A stretch of 64,000 nucleotides of DNA from Vibrio tapetis subsp. quintayensis (GCF_030409945.1 NZ_JAUFQV010000025.1:62001-126000); one strand, 5' to 3'; positions 1-9,187 are shown, counted from the first letter of the stretch. The notes: a model not told the origin generated them from the sequence alone. A program made the numbers and translations.

Positions 1-61
1 CATTTGAAGGGAACCTGGTACACGGTTCAAGTAATTGATGGGAAAGTTAACCATAATCGAA

Positions 62-130
62 TCAAATTATGATTTGAAAGTATTCTGTAAAGAAATCATA
101 CTGTGATTTGAATAAGTTGTTTTTCAAATC
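62..130. promoter_or_regulatory. Repeated GATTTGA/TCAAATC elements upstream of the fic gene
   Basis: The 7-mer GATTTGA occurs at 71-77 and 105-111 and its complement TCAAATC at 124-130; a further TCAAAT at 62-67 makes an inverted repeat with 72-77 around a 4-base centre. The last copy ends 11 bases before the fic start. The spacing and orientation look like an operator region. The Fic protein carries its own C-terminal helix-turn-helix, so autoregulation is a reasonable but untested inference. Confidence 0.4.
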
Positions 131-141
131 AAGGACTCGTT

Positions 142-1242
142 ATGTGGATCTGGAAGCAGGCAGACTGGCCTAACTTTAGTTGGGATAAAAACACCATCGA
201 ACCGATGATAAGGCAAACTCGTCTGAATCAAGGGATCTTGCTGGGGAAAATGATGAGTCAGCCCCAAGATGAAAAGCAAAGCATGCTCGATACATTGCTT
301 GCGAACATCGTTCATTCAAGTGCCATAGAAGGCGAAAAATTGAACGCTTTTTCTGTGCGTTCGTCCTTGGCTAACAAACTCGGCCTAATTGAAGAAAGAC
401 CTTTCCCTACTACGCAGCAAACCGATGGACTCGCCGAGATTATGCTTGATGCGGTGAGCAACCTTGATACCCCGCTAACCCTTGAAAGAGTGCTTCACTG
501 GCATGACAGATTGTTTCCTTCTGATTACACCATGTTCAACCCTGTTATTGGCGGTAAACTACGCGGAGATGCTCCGATGCAGGTGGTATCAGGCCGTATA
601 GACAAACCTGTTGTTCATTTTGAAGCGCCAGGAAGAGACACTCTTGAGCAAGAGATAGCGTTATTCATACACTGGTTTAATCGCTCTAAAGATGACGTGT
701 CTCTGGATCCATTACTAAGAGCCGCGATTACCCACTTATGGTTTGTGACGCTGCACCCGTTAGATGATGGTAATGGCCGCATCACACGTTTGCTTACCGA
801 TCTGGCATTGGCACAAGCTGAGCAACAATCTGTTCGGTTCTACGCCATGTCTGTGGGCATACTTGCAAATCGTAAAAGTTATTATGAAACCTTGGAGCAA
901 ACGCAAAAGGGAGGGGTAGATATTACCATCTGGATTGAGTGGTTTCTGAAAACGTTAAACGAGACATTTGATGAAGTATTAAAAGAGATAGAACAGACCG
1001 TTTTCAAAACCAATTTTTGGCGTCACGTTGATCAAACCCAGTTAACTGCCGAGCAGGTTAAAGTGTTAAACCGAATGCTAGATGGAGATTTCTCAGGAGG
1101 GATCAACACTTCTCAGTACCACAAAGTAGCGAAAGTGAGCAAACCTACGGCGACTCGGCACTTGGCTGCGTTGGTAAAGCTAGGTTGTTTAGAGAAATCG
1201 GGCTCAGGAGGGAGGAGTACCCGTTACCTATTGGCTCGCTAA
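142..1242 (+). CDS. Fic family protein with N-terminal DUF4172-type region and C-terminal winged helix
   Basis: This 366-residue protein is a Fic-domain enzyme, a family that usually transfers AMP from ATP to target proteins. The Fic loop lies at residues 205-213 (HPLDDGNGR); it keeps the catalytic His, the GNG anion hole and the Arg, with Leu replacing the usual Phe. An inhibitory-helix motif of the S-x-x-x-E-G type sits at residues 59-64, upstream of the Fic core, as in class II (self-inhibited) Fic proteins. The first 40 residues begin MWIWKQADWPNF, typical of DUF4172-Fic fusions. The last roughly 60 residues look like a winged helix (SKPTATRHLAALVKLG). No antitoxin gene is adjacent. Target and physiological role are unknown. 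Confidence 0.9.
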   Translation: MWIWKQADWPNFSWDKNTIEPMIRQTRLNQGILLGKMMSQPQDEKQSMLDTLLANIVHSSAIEGEKLNAFSVRSSLANKLGLIEERPFPTTQQTDGLAEIMLDAVSNLDTPLTLERVLHWHDRLFPSDYTMFNPVIGGKLRGDAPMQVVSGRIDKPVVHFEAPGRDTLEQEIALFIHWFNRSKDDVSLDPLLRAAITHLWFVTLHPLDDGNGRITRLLTDLALAQAEQQSVRFYAMSVGILANRKSYYETLEQTQKGGVDITIWIEWFLKTLNETFDEVLKEIEQTVFKTNFWRHVDQTQLTAEQVKVLNRMLDGDFSGGINTSQYHKVAKVSKPTATRHLAALVKLGCLEKSGSGGRSTRYLLAR

Positions 1243-1403
1243 TCAAGCTTTCGGTCATATCTTCGGACCCAATGTGACATAAGAACTACCTATAACGACA
1301 ATCTCGCGACAAATTCTAGATATATTGCATCCACCTTATTTTGTACAGTGTTCATTAAGTTAACACGCCAATGACACAACTGTAATTCATTAAGGAAAAT
1401 ACA

Positions 1404-2195
1404 ATGAACTTGAAAAAAACAACGCTTGTAATCTCTTGCCTAAGCGCGATAACTGTGGGGTCGGCATTCGCTGATGCTAATACAACATATATACGCAATG
1501 GCAACATCTATACAAATGAAGGCGCTTGGTTTGTAGAAGTGGGCGGGGCGAAGTCTAGTGAGTTTTACGACGGCCAAGACAAAACCGCAGGATTCTTGCT
1601 AAATGGTGGCTACCATGGTGAAGACTTCAATATTGATGCAGCAGGGATCAACTACCGCTTTTATAGCACTCAAAGCCAAATATTCCAACTAAGCACGTTT
1701 GTTGCACCAGGCGGATTAGGTTACAGCGCAGATGATGCATCAAGCTTGAAAGGAATGGATAAGCGTAAAATGAGCCTAGATTTGGGGCTTAACCTGGATG
1801 TTGTAATGGGAGATGGCACGATTTCGACCTCTATTCGTCGAGATGTAACCGGCGCTTCCAAAGGACTTCAGTCGAGCTTGGCTTACTACCACCCATTTGC
1901 AATGGGCAGTGTAGACTTCGTTCCGTTTGTAGGCTTAAGTTACGCAGACAGTAAGTATGTTGATTACTACTATGGCGTTAAAGCGTCAGAAAAAACAGCA
2001 AGTCGCGCAGCCTATAGCGGCAAAGGTGGAGCTGCGTACCATTTAGGTTACAAATTGGTATTCCCAATTAATGAGAACATCAATATTTCACAAACAACCA
2101 AGTACACACGTTTAGGATCCAACATTAGTGACTCACCAATCGTGAAGAGCTCGAATCAGTGGATCACGAGTTTGAGCGTGTCATACCATTTCTAA
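1404..2195 (+). CDS. MipA/OmpV family outer-membrane protein
   Basis: The 263-residue product has a clear signal peptide (cleavage after SAFA, about residue 23) and ends in Y-H-F, the C-terminal phenylalanine typical of outer-membrane beta-barrels. The alternating pattern, the late segment around YYGVKASEKTASRAAY and the closing beta strand match the MipA/OmpV family, which includes Vibrio OmpV and the E. coli MltA-interacting protein. A good ribosome-binding site (AAGGAAA) precedes the ATG. It is followed by a strong terminator shared with the opposing phnA-like gene, so it is probably monocistronic. The specific function of OmpV-type proteins is not settled; adhesion and envelope roles have been proposed. 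Confidence 0.85.
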   Translation: MNLKKTTLVISCLSAITVGSAFADANTTYIRNGNIYTNEGAWFVEVGGAKSSEFYDGQDKTAGFLLNGGYHGEDFNIDAAGINYRFYSTQSQIFQLSTFVAPGGLGYSADDASSLKGMDKRKMSLDLGLNLDVVMGDGTISTSIRRDVTGASKGLQSSLAYYHPFAMGSVDFVPFVGLSYADSKYVDYYYGVKASEKTASRAAYSGKGGAAYHLGYKLVFPINENINISQTTKYTRLGSNISDSPIVKSSNQWITSLSVSYHF

Positions 2196-2205
2196 TGGCT
2201 AATAA

Positions 2206-2232
2206 AAAAGGCACCGATAATCGGTGCCTTTT
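2206..2232. terminator. Bidirectional rho-independent terminator
   Basis: GGCACCGA (2210-2217) pairs perfectly with TCGGTGCC (2221-2228) around a 3-base loop, with an A run on the left and a T run on the right. It sits between the convergent MipA/OmpV and phnA-like genes and can serve both. Confidence 0.9.
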
Positions 2233-2247
2233 AAAGACTAATTACAT

Positions 2248-2805
2248 TTACTTTTTACGGCAGAACTCAGCGATAACGTACATAGATTGGCCGCCATTTG
2301 CTTTACCAGAAACAAGTTTCGGGTCATCACCAATGCTGATACCACGAATAACCGTGCCTTGTTTGATAACTTGGTTCGTGCCTTTTACTGGCAAATCCTT
2401 TGTTACCGTTACGTCGTCACCTTTTTTAAGCTCAACGCCATTGATGTCTAATGGTTTGTCATCTGCGGACATACCGATTTGAGCCCAATTAGACGTCTCT
2501 TCTTCAAGATACATCATTTCTAAAAGATCTTGTGCCCACGTTTCAGCAGAAAGGCGAGTCAGTTGACGCCATGCCGTCACTTGAACAGGAGGCTCTTGGC
2601 TCCACATGCTGTCGTTCAGGCAACGCCAGTGGTTCATGTCTTGAGGATCATCGATTTCGCTCATGCATTTGTCGCAAACCATCATGCCGTGGTCAACCGT
2701 TAGGTGGCTGTGCGGTGGTACAACAAATGGAGTCAGAGATGTTTCAGCAGAACATAGTTCACATTTAGAACCACAGCGATTAAGAAGCGTCGTTTCAGTA
2801 GACAT
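2248..2805 (-). CDS. PhnA/YjdM family zinc-ribbon protein
   Basis: A 185-residue protein with an N-terminal zinc ribbon: two cysteine pairs (CELC near residue 15 and CDKC near residue 44). Its C-terminal half is the PhnA/YjdM domain, recognisable in LKKGDDVTVTKDLPVKG and the terminal IAEFCRKK. Family members were once named as phosphonoacetate hydrolases, but the E. coli protein has no proven role in phosphonate use, and none of the phn genes are nearby. The start has a good Shine-Dalgarno (AAGGTGAG). The gene is transcribed toward the shared terminator at 2206-2232. It is best treated as a conserved protein of unknown activity. Confidence 0.85.
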   Translation of the reverse strand: MSTETTLLNRCGSKCELCSAETSLTPFVVPPHSHLTVDHGMMVCDKCMSEIDDPQDMNHWRCLNDSMWSQEPPVQVTAWRQLTRLSAETWAQDLLEMMYLEEETSNWAQIGMSADDKPLDINGVELKKGDDVTVTKDLPVKGTNQVIKQGTVIRGISIGDDPKLVSGKANGGQSMYVIAEFCRKK

Positions 2806-3042
2806 TAGGTCTCACCTTATACATGTATTATTTGCGTGTATTATCCACTTTATCCGTATTAATTAAAGGGGTAGCACGAAATTTGATGCCTTATTAATTG
2901 TTTTAGCAGTATTGATGGTCTTTGTTTTACCAAACGGTTAACAGTTTAACAAAACGGCGACAAATCATGACCAAACTAGGATGGTAAAAAAAATCGAGCT
3001 TGCTAACGTGTCCGCTTAAACTGAACTAATCTAAGGCTCAAA

Positions 3043-3531
3043 ATGAAAAGATATCTTTCTATTTTCCTCTTATTTTCCTTCTCTTGTCTGGCTCAAGAAT
3101 CTACTGAACCGACCCAAGTATCTTATTCGGTCGTTGCAGAAACACCTGAAGCGCAAGTTATGATCGAAAAAGAGATCAAGAAGCGCTTTGAACAAAATAC
3201 CACGTTAGAAATCTCAAACGACGTGTATTGGTCGAAGCTGATCATTCTCGCGGCTCCAACCGTCGAGAGTCAAATTAATCCGAAAGGGTGGGTGTTTAGT
3301 ATTGCTCACGCGAACAATTACCCGACGGTGATTGTCGCATCTAACGTATTGGGAAATGAAGACCCTAAATTCCAATCTCAAGTTAAAGATGTAAAACCCG
3401 TACTAGAGCACATGTTGAGAGAGGAAGGTCTATTCACATACATGAACGCGGCCCACATAGATGAGTTGTCTGAGCAGAAGCTGAATCTGTTACTTGATTC
3501 GGTGATGGAAAACTTCACGTCTAGGTTGTAG
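3043..3531 (+). CDS. Secreted protein of unknown function
   Basis: The 162-residue product starts with a signal peptide (MKRYLSIFLLFSFSCLA, cleavage about residue 17). There is a cysteine in the signal but no clear lipobox, so a soluble periplasmic location is most likely. The mature part is a mixed alpha/beta domain without cysteines or catalytic motifs I recognise. AAGG precedes the ATG and a strong terminator follows 22 bases after the stop, so it looks like a monocistronic real gene. I do not recognise the family. Confidence 0.75.
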   Translation: MKRYLSIFLLFSFSCLAQESTEPTQVSYSVVAETPEAQVMIEKEIKKRFEQNTTLEISNDVYWSKLIILAAPTVESQINPKGWVFSIAHANNYPTVIVASNVLGNEDPKFQSQVKDVKPVLEHMLREEGLFTYMNAAHIDELSEQKLNLLLDSVMENFTSRL

Positions 3532-3552
3532 TAACGTTTGTTTGAAGCAAAT

Positions 3553-3579
3553 AAAAAGGAGCCGAATGGCTCCTTTTTT
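3553..3579 (+). terminator. Rho-independent terminator
   Basis: GGAGCC (3558-3563) pairs with GGCTCC (3568-3573) around a 4-base loop, followed by six T. The A run before the stem lets it also act on the minus strand for the convergent volA gene. Confidence 0.9.
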
Positions 3580-3609
3580 GTTAGTACTTCATGAGTTCGT
3601 TAACAACGG

Positions 3610-6003
3610 TTACTCTAAAACTGAATTACTGTTATCTACAGAATCTAGTTTATTATCCTTAAAGAAATCGCGTAACTGACGTTGCATCTCCAAATGATGA
3701 TTATAATCAGCAGGAGGAGTACTTACTTTATCCGTTGGAGCGATGACCGTGGTGTGTTTTGCTGTGCTATTAAATTTAGCAAATACACGGGCTACATTTG
3801 TCGAGCTTGCAGACACAGTCGTTAAACCAAGCTTAGTTGCTAGCGGTGTCGTTCCTGCGAACGGAGCTGACGATCCTGCATTATTAGGCACAGTGTCATC
3901 GTTTAGTGCTTGCTGGATAAGAATAGGCAAAGCAGCATAGTCTGTACTGTTATGTGCCATGGTATACGGGTCAATTGCATCTACAACGGTTTGCGCTGCG
4001 TAGATAAACGAATTAAAACCAGCCTGAAGTTTGGCTTTGTCTTCAGCTGAAGCAAGAGAGTCAAACAAATTGTAACAAGCAACCTCGTCTAGTGACGTAC
4101 AGTTAGCTGTCACAAAGTTCGCGTAATCGGTGCTCGCAGATTTTGCTAAGTTGTGTTTAATAAGAGGTCCGTAGGACTCAGATGCCAGTAGAAGATTACC
4201 GATCTGACCTCCAGCGTTAGGGAAAGCTGCTGCTGAGAATTTAAACAACGCATCACCTGTCGCATTGCCAATAGTAGCATTAGCTATCCCTACAGCAGTT
4301 GTCCCTGTAATCCCGCCTAATGAGTGCCCTAAGAAACGAGGTGGATTGGTCGCAGTATTGTCTAAAAATGCCAACGGAGTGCCAGAAAAACCAGCGGATT
4401 GAGCTGAGGTTATCGCAGCACGTAAACCCAGCGTATCGAGAATACTTTGACGCATGTTATCTCGAGCGACTGGCAAATAAGTCAGGTTCAAATAGTAAAG
4501 AATGTTCTTATTCGCTGATATCGAATCACTAAGCGAACGTTGCCCGTGCAAAGGATGATCGATAACAATTACCGCATTACCATCATTAACCATGCTTGCA
4601 GCATAGGCATAGGCATTTTCTTTTGCGGAAGTTATACCGTGGCTATAGACAACTAACGGAAATGCACCGGTTGGTGTTGTAGGTGTAAATAACAAGAAAG
4701 GAACATCTGGCAAAGACTTAATCTTAGGGATAGGTGAGTACTGTGTGATTACTCTTTCAGAATCAAAAACAGAGCCATCACTCTTTTTCAAATCAATTCC
4801 TATCAGTTTCGCTCTTTCATTAGGATCTGTCTCAAGATTAGCATAGTTAATGTTAAGCGCTTTAAATTGACTTTTTAGTGATGGACCTTCAACGGAATCT
4901 TTCAAGCCGTTTGATATTAATGCCATGCTAGGCATTGCAGAAACAAATGGGGTGGTACTGAAAGTTGCTGGGGAGGACTCCAAAAAGTAAGGTAATTTGA
5001 TCGTACCATTAGTGACCGACACACTACTCGCTGTATAACTAGCCAGTATTGCGGATTTTTTAGCCGTTACATCTGTATTTTCCGCAATGTACTTGTCGAA
5101 GTTTGTATCACTATTCAACGCAGCGGCAAAGTCTTGCGTTGTACCAAATGTAAGGCCATAGGCCCCTGAAAGATCAATATTGTTTGGATTAGCGGAACCT
5201 TTCCAAACTAAACTAAGATCTTTTGCGTCGAAGCCCTTCGCGATAGCCGCTTTAGTTGAATAAAGAGAATCACCGACAGACTGGGTAGTGAACCAGGCAG
5301 AGTAGACGATCTCAGTAGTCGTTACTCCAGCCCCTGCCATATATTGCTCGACGCCTTTGACAACCTTCTGCGCGCTTTGGAGGTCTCCTGCCGTATAATT
5401 GGTATTCGCAGATTTAAGAGTGGCATAACTAGATGATGTACCTAACTTATTGGCATCTTTATCTACAATGCTATCTGTTAGTGCGAAAATATAATTCGCC
5501 TTTTCATCAAGCGATGATGTGAATGCGATATTTATTGAATCACCGGATGTGATCACGTTGTAATCGGTACCGCTAACTAAAGCCTTCGTTACTGTCGGAG
5601 GAGTGTCATCTGTTAACTTACCAGAAAGCTGCAAAATGGTAATACCAGAAGTGATAAAGGTATTTGGTGTAAAACCAGCGCCTTTAAATCTAAGTGATAT
5701 CGGCATTGTAAGCGGCCAACCATCAGCTGTATTCATTGCAGCTTTCGGATTAGACAGCGCGTCATCGCCACCTGTCGGTAGCTTAAGAGTAGCGTCTTGA
5801 GCATCCATTAGCAGGGCACTTGGTGGTGGAACCCAAGCATTGCCGCCTTGCAAGGTAAAGTCTATCGTGGTCGATCTTGCTTGCATATCAACTAGGTATT
5901 GTTCAACGGCTACTTTTGACTCACCCTCGGATGATATTTCGTCACCACAACCAGCAAGTATGACTGCCGATGCAACCAGTGTTAGGTATTGTTTTTTTAA
6001 CAT
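3610..6003 (-). CDS. volA: VolA-type surface lysophospholipase lipoprotein
   Basis: This 797-residue lipoprotein has the lipobox LAGC (acylated Cys19) and a nucleophile elbow GHSLGG in its second half, in an alpha/beta-hydrolase region with a preceding LVVYSHG strand-turn. Length, lipoprotein signal and position directly after fadL match VolA of V. cholerae, an outer-membrane surface lipoprotein that releases fatty acid from lysophosphatidylcholine; older annotations use the name Pla-1/cef family extracellular lipase. It starts 20 bases after the fadL stop with its own Shine-Dalgarno (GGAG), so the pair is an operon. Released fatty acids would enter through FadL. The first roughly 300 residues resemble Ig-like or adhesion segments, and their role is unclear. 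Confidence 0.88.
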   Translation of the reverse strand: MLKKQYLTLVASAVILAGCGDEISSEGESKVAVEQYLVDMQARSTTIDFTLQGGNAWVPPPSALLMDAQDATLKLPTGGDDALSNPKAAMNTADGWPLTMPISLRFKGAGFTPNTFITSGITILQLSGKLTDDTPPTVTKALVSGTDYNVITSGDSINIAFTSSLDEKANYIFALTDSIVDKDANKLGTSSSYATLKSANTNYTAGDLQSAQKVVKGVEQYMAGAGVTTTEIVYSAWFTTQSVGDSLYSTKAAIAKGFDAKDLSLVWKGSANPNNIDLSGAYGLTFGTTQDFAAALNSDTNFDKYIAENTDVTAKKSAILASYTASSVSVTNGTIKLPYFLESSPATFSTTPFVSAMPSMALISNGLKDSVEGPSLKSQFKALNINYANLETDPNERAKLIGIDLKKSDGSVFDSERVITQYSPIPKIKSLPDVPFLLFTPTTPTGAFPLVVYSHGITSAKENAYAYAASMVNDGNAVIVIDHPLHGQRSLSDSISANKNILYYLNLTYLPVARDNMRQSILDTLGLRAAITSAQSAGFSGTPLAFLDNTATNPPRFLGHSLGGITGTTAVGIANATIGNATGDALFKFSAAAFPNAGGQIGNLLLASESYGPLIKHNLAKSASTDYANFVTANCTSLDEVACYNLFDSLASAEDKAKLQAGFNSFIYAAQTVVDAIDPYTMAHNSTDYAALPILIQQALNDDTVPNNAGSSAPFAGTTPLATKLGLTTVSASSTNVARVFAKFNSTAKHTTVIAPTDKVSTPPADYNHHLEMQRQLRDFFKDNKLDSVDNSNSVLE

Positions 6004-6023
6004 TTCGTATGCTCCGTGCTGGC

Positions 6024-7274
6024 TTAGTTAAATACGTAGTTAACTTGTAAAGCGGTTATGTAAGCGTTACCTTCACTTTCAAAGGTGTACTCTTGGCCTG
6101 CTGCGTCGGTTTCTTTGAACGAGCCAGACTTACTTGCAATTAGTGCGAATCCAGCATCAAAACTTAGGTTATCGCTATATTGATAAGTCGCACCGGCTGA
6201 ATACCAACTACGGTCTGAATCGGGAATACTTAACGTTGCTTTTCCGCCTTTTTCATCTAATGCATAGCCCGCACGCAGAGTCCATTGGTCGTTTAGGTAA
6301 TGCGTAGCACCGATAGAGTAGCGGTTACTGTCTTCGTAGTGCTCTTCTTTTAGAAAACAAATACCGTCTTTCTTATCGCAATTAGCGCTAGTTGCACGCA
6401 GCTCTTTAAATTTGCTCCACATGGTACGTTGCACACTATAGTGGACAGCCCAAGACTGATTCAGTTTGTGGAAACCCGAAATCTCGAAAATATCGGGCAA
6501 ATCGACTTTTAAGTTAGCATCCGTAGAGCTACCGTTAGACATGATCGCGCCAGTATGATCGGTAAACGTGCCATCAAAATCTAATTCAACCGCAGAACGA
6601 TAGGCTGCACCAAATCGGTTGTCTTCATTAATCTCGTACAAAGCACCAATATTCCAACCAAAGCTAAAAGTAGTACCCTCCATAGAAATTAACTTGTCTT
6701 CTGCTGTTCCGGTGAACGCTGGGTGTAATGCACCCTTATGACGATCTAACTCCGCAATAGCATAAACAAGGTTCACACCAGCACCAAAGCTCAAGTTATC
6801 ATTTACTCTGTAGGCAATATTAGGGTTTAAATTTACAGAAGTGAGTGCCGTATTACCCGCCATGTCTCCAGCATCGATATCATCTGGATAATCGGTTGCT
6901 ACGCCGTAGGTAGTAAAGAGTGCAAGCCCCCAAGCCCATTGGTCATTGATAGGACTGATGTAATAACTTGCTGGCACAAATGCCATCGGAGCTACATCTT
7001 TAGATTTTTGTGGTTTAGATGGGTCCGTTACGTCGGTAACGTTCACCTCTGGATCCACAATTGAAAGCGCACCAGAAAACTGCGCCGTATCGAACAACGT
7101 CATGGCGGCAGGGTTGCGAGCGAGAACACTGGCGTTATCCGCAACTGCGGCTTCCCCCGAGAAAGCGCGTCCAAGACCAGAAGCTGAGTGTTCGGCAACT
7201 TGGAAACCAGCAGCGTTAACATTACACGCTAACAGTATCGAAACTGTCAGCAGAGAGCAGTGCTTAATATTCAT
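6024..7274 (-). CDS. fadL: FadL family long-chain fatty-acid outer-membrane porin
   Basis: The 416-residue product has a signal peptide ending near NVNA, followed by the FadL N-terminal hatch region (GFQVAEHSASGLGRAFSGEA) with the characteristic NPAAM motif. It ends in a beta strand with terminal V-F-N. FadL proteins carry long-chain fatty acids across the outer membrane. It is the first gene of a two-gene operon with volA, so its likely substrates include fatty acids released from lysophospholipids. Vibrios commonly have several fadL paralogs, so this need not be the main fatty-acid porin. The start has a strong ribosome-binding site (GGGGGTCAAGG). Confidence 0.92.
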   Translation of the reverse strand: MNIKHCSLLTVSILLACNVNAAGFQVAEHSASGLGRAFSGEAAVADNASVLARNPAAMTLFDTAQFSGALSIVDPEVNVTDVTDPSKPQKSKDVAPMAFVPASYYISPINDQWAWGLALFTTYGVATDYPDDIDAGDMAGNTALTSVNLNPNIAYRVNDNLSFGAGVNLVYAIAELDRHKGALHPAFTGTAEDKLISMEGTTFSFGWNIGALYEINEDNRFGAAYRSAVELDFDGTFTDHTGAIMSNGSSTDANLKVDLPDIFEISGFHKLNQSWAVHYSVQRTMWSKFKELRATSANCDKKDGICFLKEEHYEDSNRYSIGATHYLNDQWTLRAGYALDEKGGKATLSIPDSDRSWYSAGATYQYSDNLSFDAGFALIASKSGSFKETDAAGQEYTFESEGNAYITALQVNYVFN

Positions 7275-7501
7275 CCTTGACCCCCTAGGGTATGGTTATT
7301 ATGTTTTTTAGATTTGCGTTTCACCATTAGGCTACATTCCATACTAGACGAATGTAAATGAATTGTTAAACACATGTTTTAATTAAATATAAATTTTGAG
7401 ACATTTGATGGGTTTTTATATGGAACAAGTTCTGAGGTGAGGAATGATAAAACCGTTATATATTAATGGTCTAGATCTATTTTAGAAATGAATGCATGGT
7501 A

Positions 7502-7529
7502 AGACCAGTATTTTAACAAATGCTGGTCT
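7502..7529 (-). terminator. Stem-loop downstream of the M48 protease gene
   Basis: AGACCAG at 7502-7508 pairs with CTGGTCT at 7523-7529, extended by a T-G wobble and ATTT/AAAT to a 12-bp stem around the loop TAAC. It begins 24 bases after the minus-strand stop of the M48 gene. The tail is only weakly U-rich, so intrinsic termination is probable rather than certain. Confidence 0.5.
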
Positions 7530-7552
7530 AGCTTTTACTTATATAAGAGGCG

Positions 7553-8332
7553 TTATTGGCAGTTTGGAGCTTTTACTTGAGTATTTGGCAGGGTACCTAT
7601 TCGAGCTTGTAGATCGTTAATTCTAGTCGAGTGAGAAGGGTGCGTAGACAAAAGTTCCGGTGGCTGATTTCCGCCAGATGCTTTTGCCATATTCTTCCAT
7701 AATTCAACACTTTGGTTAGGGTTGAAGCCTGACTTAGCCATCAAATCTAACCCGACAATATCGGCTTCAGATTCTTGCGTACGACCATATGGCAAAATGA
7801 CCCCGTATTGCACACCAAGCCCTAAAGCACTCATGGCCGTATCATGATATTGTTGATCTTTTAGTACGGCGCTACTTATTTGCAGCCCAGCATTGGCTAG
7901 TTGGCTACTGGAGAGTCTTTCATTGCTGTGATCTGCCAAAACATGTGCAATTTCGTGACCTATGACGGTTGCGAGCTGGTCTTGGTTCTTTGCAACAGCC
8001 AGTAACCCGGTATAAACGCCTATTTTTCCGCCAGGTAGGGCAAAAGCATTCACTTGATCGCTATCAAATACCACCACTTCCCATTCTGTAAAGCCGGGTT
8101 GAGCTGGAACATGCGCCGTTATAGAATCTGTCACACAACGAACGTAAGCGTTTGTTTTGCTGTTTGTCGATATCTTTTGTTCTTTTTTCATTTGTTCAAA
8201 AGACTGTGCGCCCAACTGTGCCATGTCTTGATCCGAAAACATGATTAATTGATTTCGTCCCGTAGGAGAAGTAGAACAAGCAGTAAGAGCGCTAAGCAAA
8301 ATAGCAGTGGATACGACACGAAAATCAACCAT
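7553..8332 (-). CDS. M48 family metalloprotease lipoprotein
   Basis: A 259-residue protein with lipobox LTAC (Cys19) followed by the family start STSPTGRNQL. The zinc motif HEIAH is at residues 126-130, with the downstream glutamate ligand in ESEAD, and the closing STHPSHSTRI segment is typical of the family. It belongs to the LoiP/YcaL group of M48 peptidases, which degrade misfolded or damaged envelope proteins in the periplasm. The catalytic set looks intact. The post-Cys residue is Ser, so outer-membrane anchoring facing the periplasm is expected. It is transcribed alone. Confidence 0.92.
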   Translation of the reverse strand: MVDFRVVSTAILLSALTACSTSPTGRNQLIMFSDQDMAQLGAQSFEQMKKEQKISTNSKTNAYVRCVTDSITAHVPAQPGFTEWEVVVFDSDQVNAFALPGGKIGVYTGLLAVAKNQDQLATVIGHEIAHVLADHSNERLSSSQLANAGLQISSAVLKDQQYHDTAMSALGLGVQYGVILPYGRTQESEADIVGLDLMAKSGFNPNQSVELWKNMAKASGGNQPPELLSTHPSHSTRINDLQARIGTLPNTQVKAPNCQ

Positions 8333-8415
8333 TCGCTATCTCCATATTGTAGTAAGTAATTATCCTGCTTAGATTATATATTGATTTACGACTTGCTTCA
8401 CCAAAAGGAACCAAA

Positions 8416-8850
8416 ATGAGTATCTGGAAAAAAGAGATCAGCTTAGAGATCCTAAATAGCTCATCAAAAAATACACTAATGGAACACTTAGAGATTGTGT
8501 ATAGCGAGATAACAGACACAACCATCTCTGCCACTATGCCAGTCTGCTCTAAAACGCATCAGCCACTTGGTATGTTGCACGGTGGGGCTTCTGTTGTGCT
8601 TGCCGAGTCTTTAGGATCAATTGCTGCTAACTTTTGCGTAGATGATAACGCCTATTGCGTGGGGTTAGACATCAATGCCAACCACGTAAGAGCCATGCGA
8701 AAGGGTTACGTAACGGGTACAGCGTCCCCAATCCATATCGGAGTTTCAACCCAAGTTTGGCAAATAACCATGGTAGACGAACAACAAAGGCTCGTTTGCA
8801 CCAGCCGATTAACCATCGCAGTAAAACAAAAGCGTAAGGCAAAAAATTAG
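8416..8850 (+). CDS. menI: Hotdog-fold acyl-CoA thioesterase, MenI/YdiI type
   Basis: The 144-residue product is a single hotdog domain with the signature LHGGASVVLAES, which holds the catalytic glutamate, and GLDINANHV. From memory it aligns along its length with E. coli YdiI (MenI), beginning at the equivalent of IWKRKITLEALN. YdiI hydrolyses 1,4-dihydroxy-2-naphthoyl-CoA in menaquinone synthesis and also other aromatic acyl-CoAs. No other men genes are near, so substrate is inferred only from similarity. Its TAG stop overlaps the GTG of the next gene by one base, which indicates translational coupling. Confidence 0.85.
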   Translation: MSIWKKEISLEILNSSSKNTLMEHLEIVYSEITDTTISATMPVCSKTHQPLGMLHGGASVVLAESLGSIAANFCVDDNAYCVGLDINANHVRAMRKGYVTGTASPIHIGVSTQVWQITMVDEQQRLVCTSRLTIAVKQKRKAKN

Positions 8851-9083
8851 TGGTTATTGAATTTAGCGCAGGAAAAATCATCGTAACTCAATTTGAAATC
8901 GTGGTTCGCATTACAGGGGAGCACCATATTGCTATGCAAGCTCAAACTGACGCGGTTTCACTTATTGGCCGCGGCGCGAATGTTATTGCAGTGCAAGGTG
9001 CAGAGTCGACATGGTCAATAAAGCTAGATGATGAGAGCCAACTAAAAGCGGTAGCAGATGCGCTAGGCGTTGGCATAGGGTGA
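8850..9083 (+). CDS. Small conserved Vibrio protein (DUF3389-like)
   Basis: A 77-residue protein starting at a GTG that overlaps the preceding stop codon (TAGTG). It is predicted to be mostly beta, acidic and soluble, with no cysteine or membrane segment. The pattern VIEFSAGKIIVT ... SLIGRGANVI is, as I recall, the DUF3389 family found in vibrios next to menI-like thioesterases. Function unknown; coupling suggests the two are made together. Confidence 0.7.
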   Translation: MVIEFSAGKIIVTQFEIVVRITGEHHIAMQAQTDAVSLIGRGANVIAVQGAESTWSIKLDDESQLKAVADALGVGIG

Positions 9084-9187
9084 GCGTTTTTTGGTCTACG
9101 CTGTATGTAAGATCATAGAGTTAACTCTACTTAGATGCTAAAATAAGGAAATCGTACGTTTAACATTCCTAAATGGATTTCCTCATT

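Noticed and set aside
7275..7552. FadR operator upstream of fadL
   Set aside because: The ACCAG/CTGGT repeat is in the opposite arrangement to the FadR consensus and fits better as a stem-loop after the M48 gene.
9084..9172. SgrS-like small RNA next to sgrR
   Set aside because: The gap is only 89 bases and shows no stem-loop with a U run or recognisable ptsG-pairing segment.
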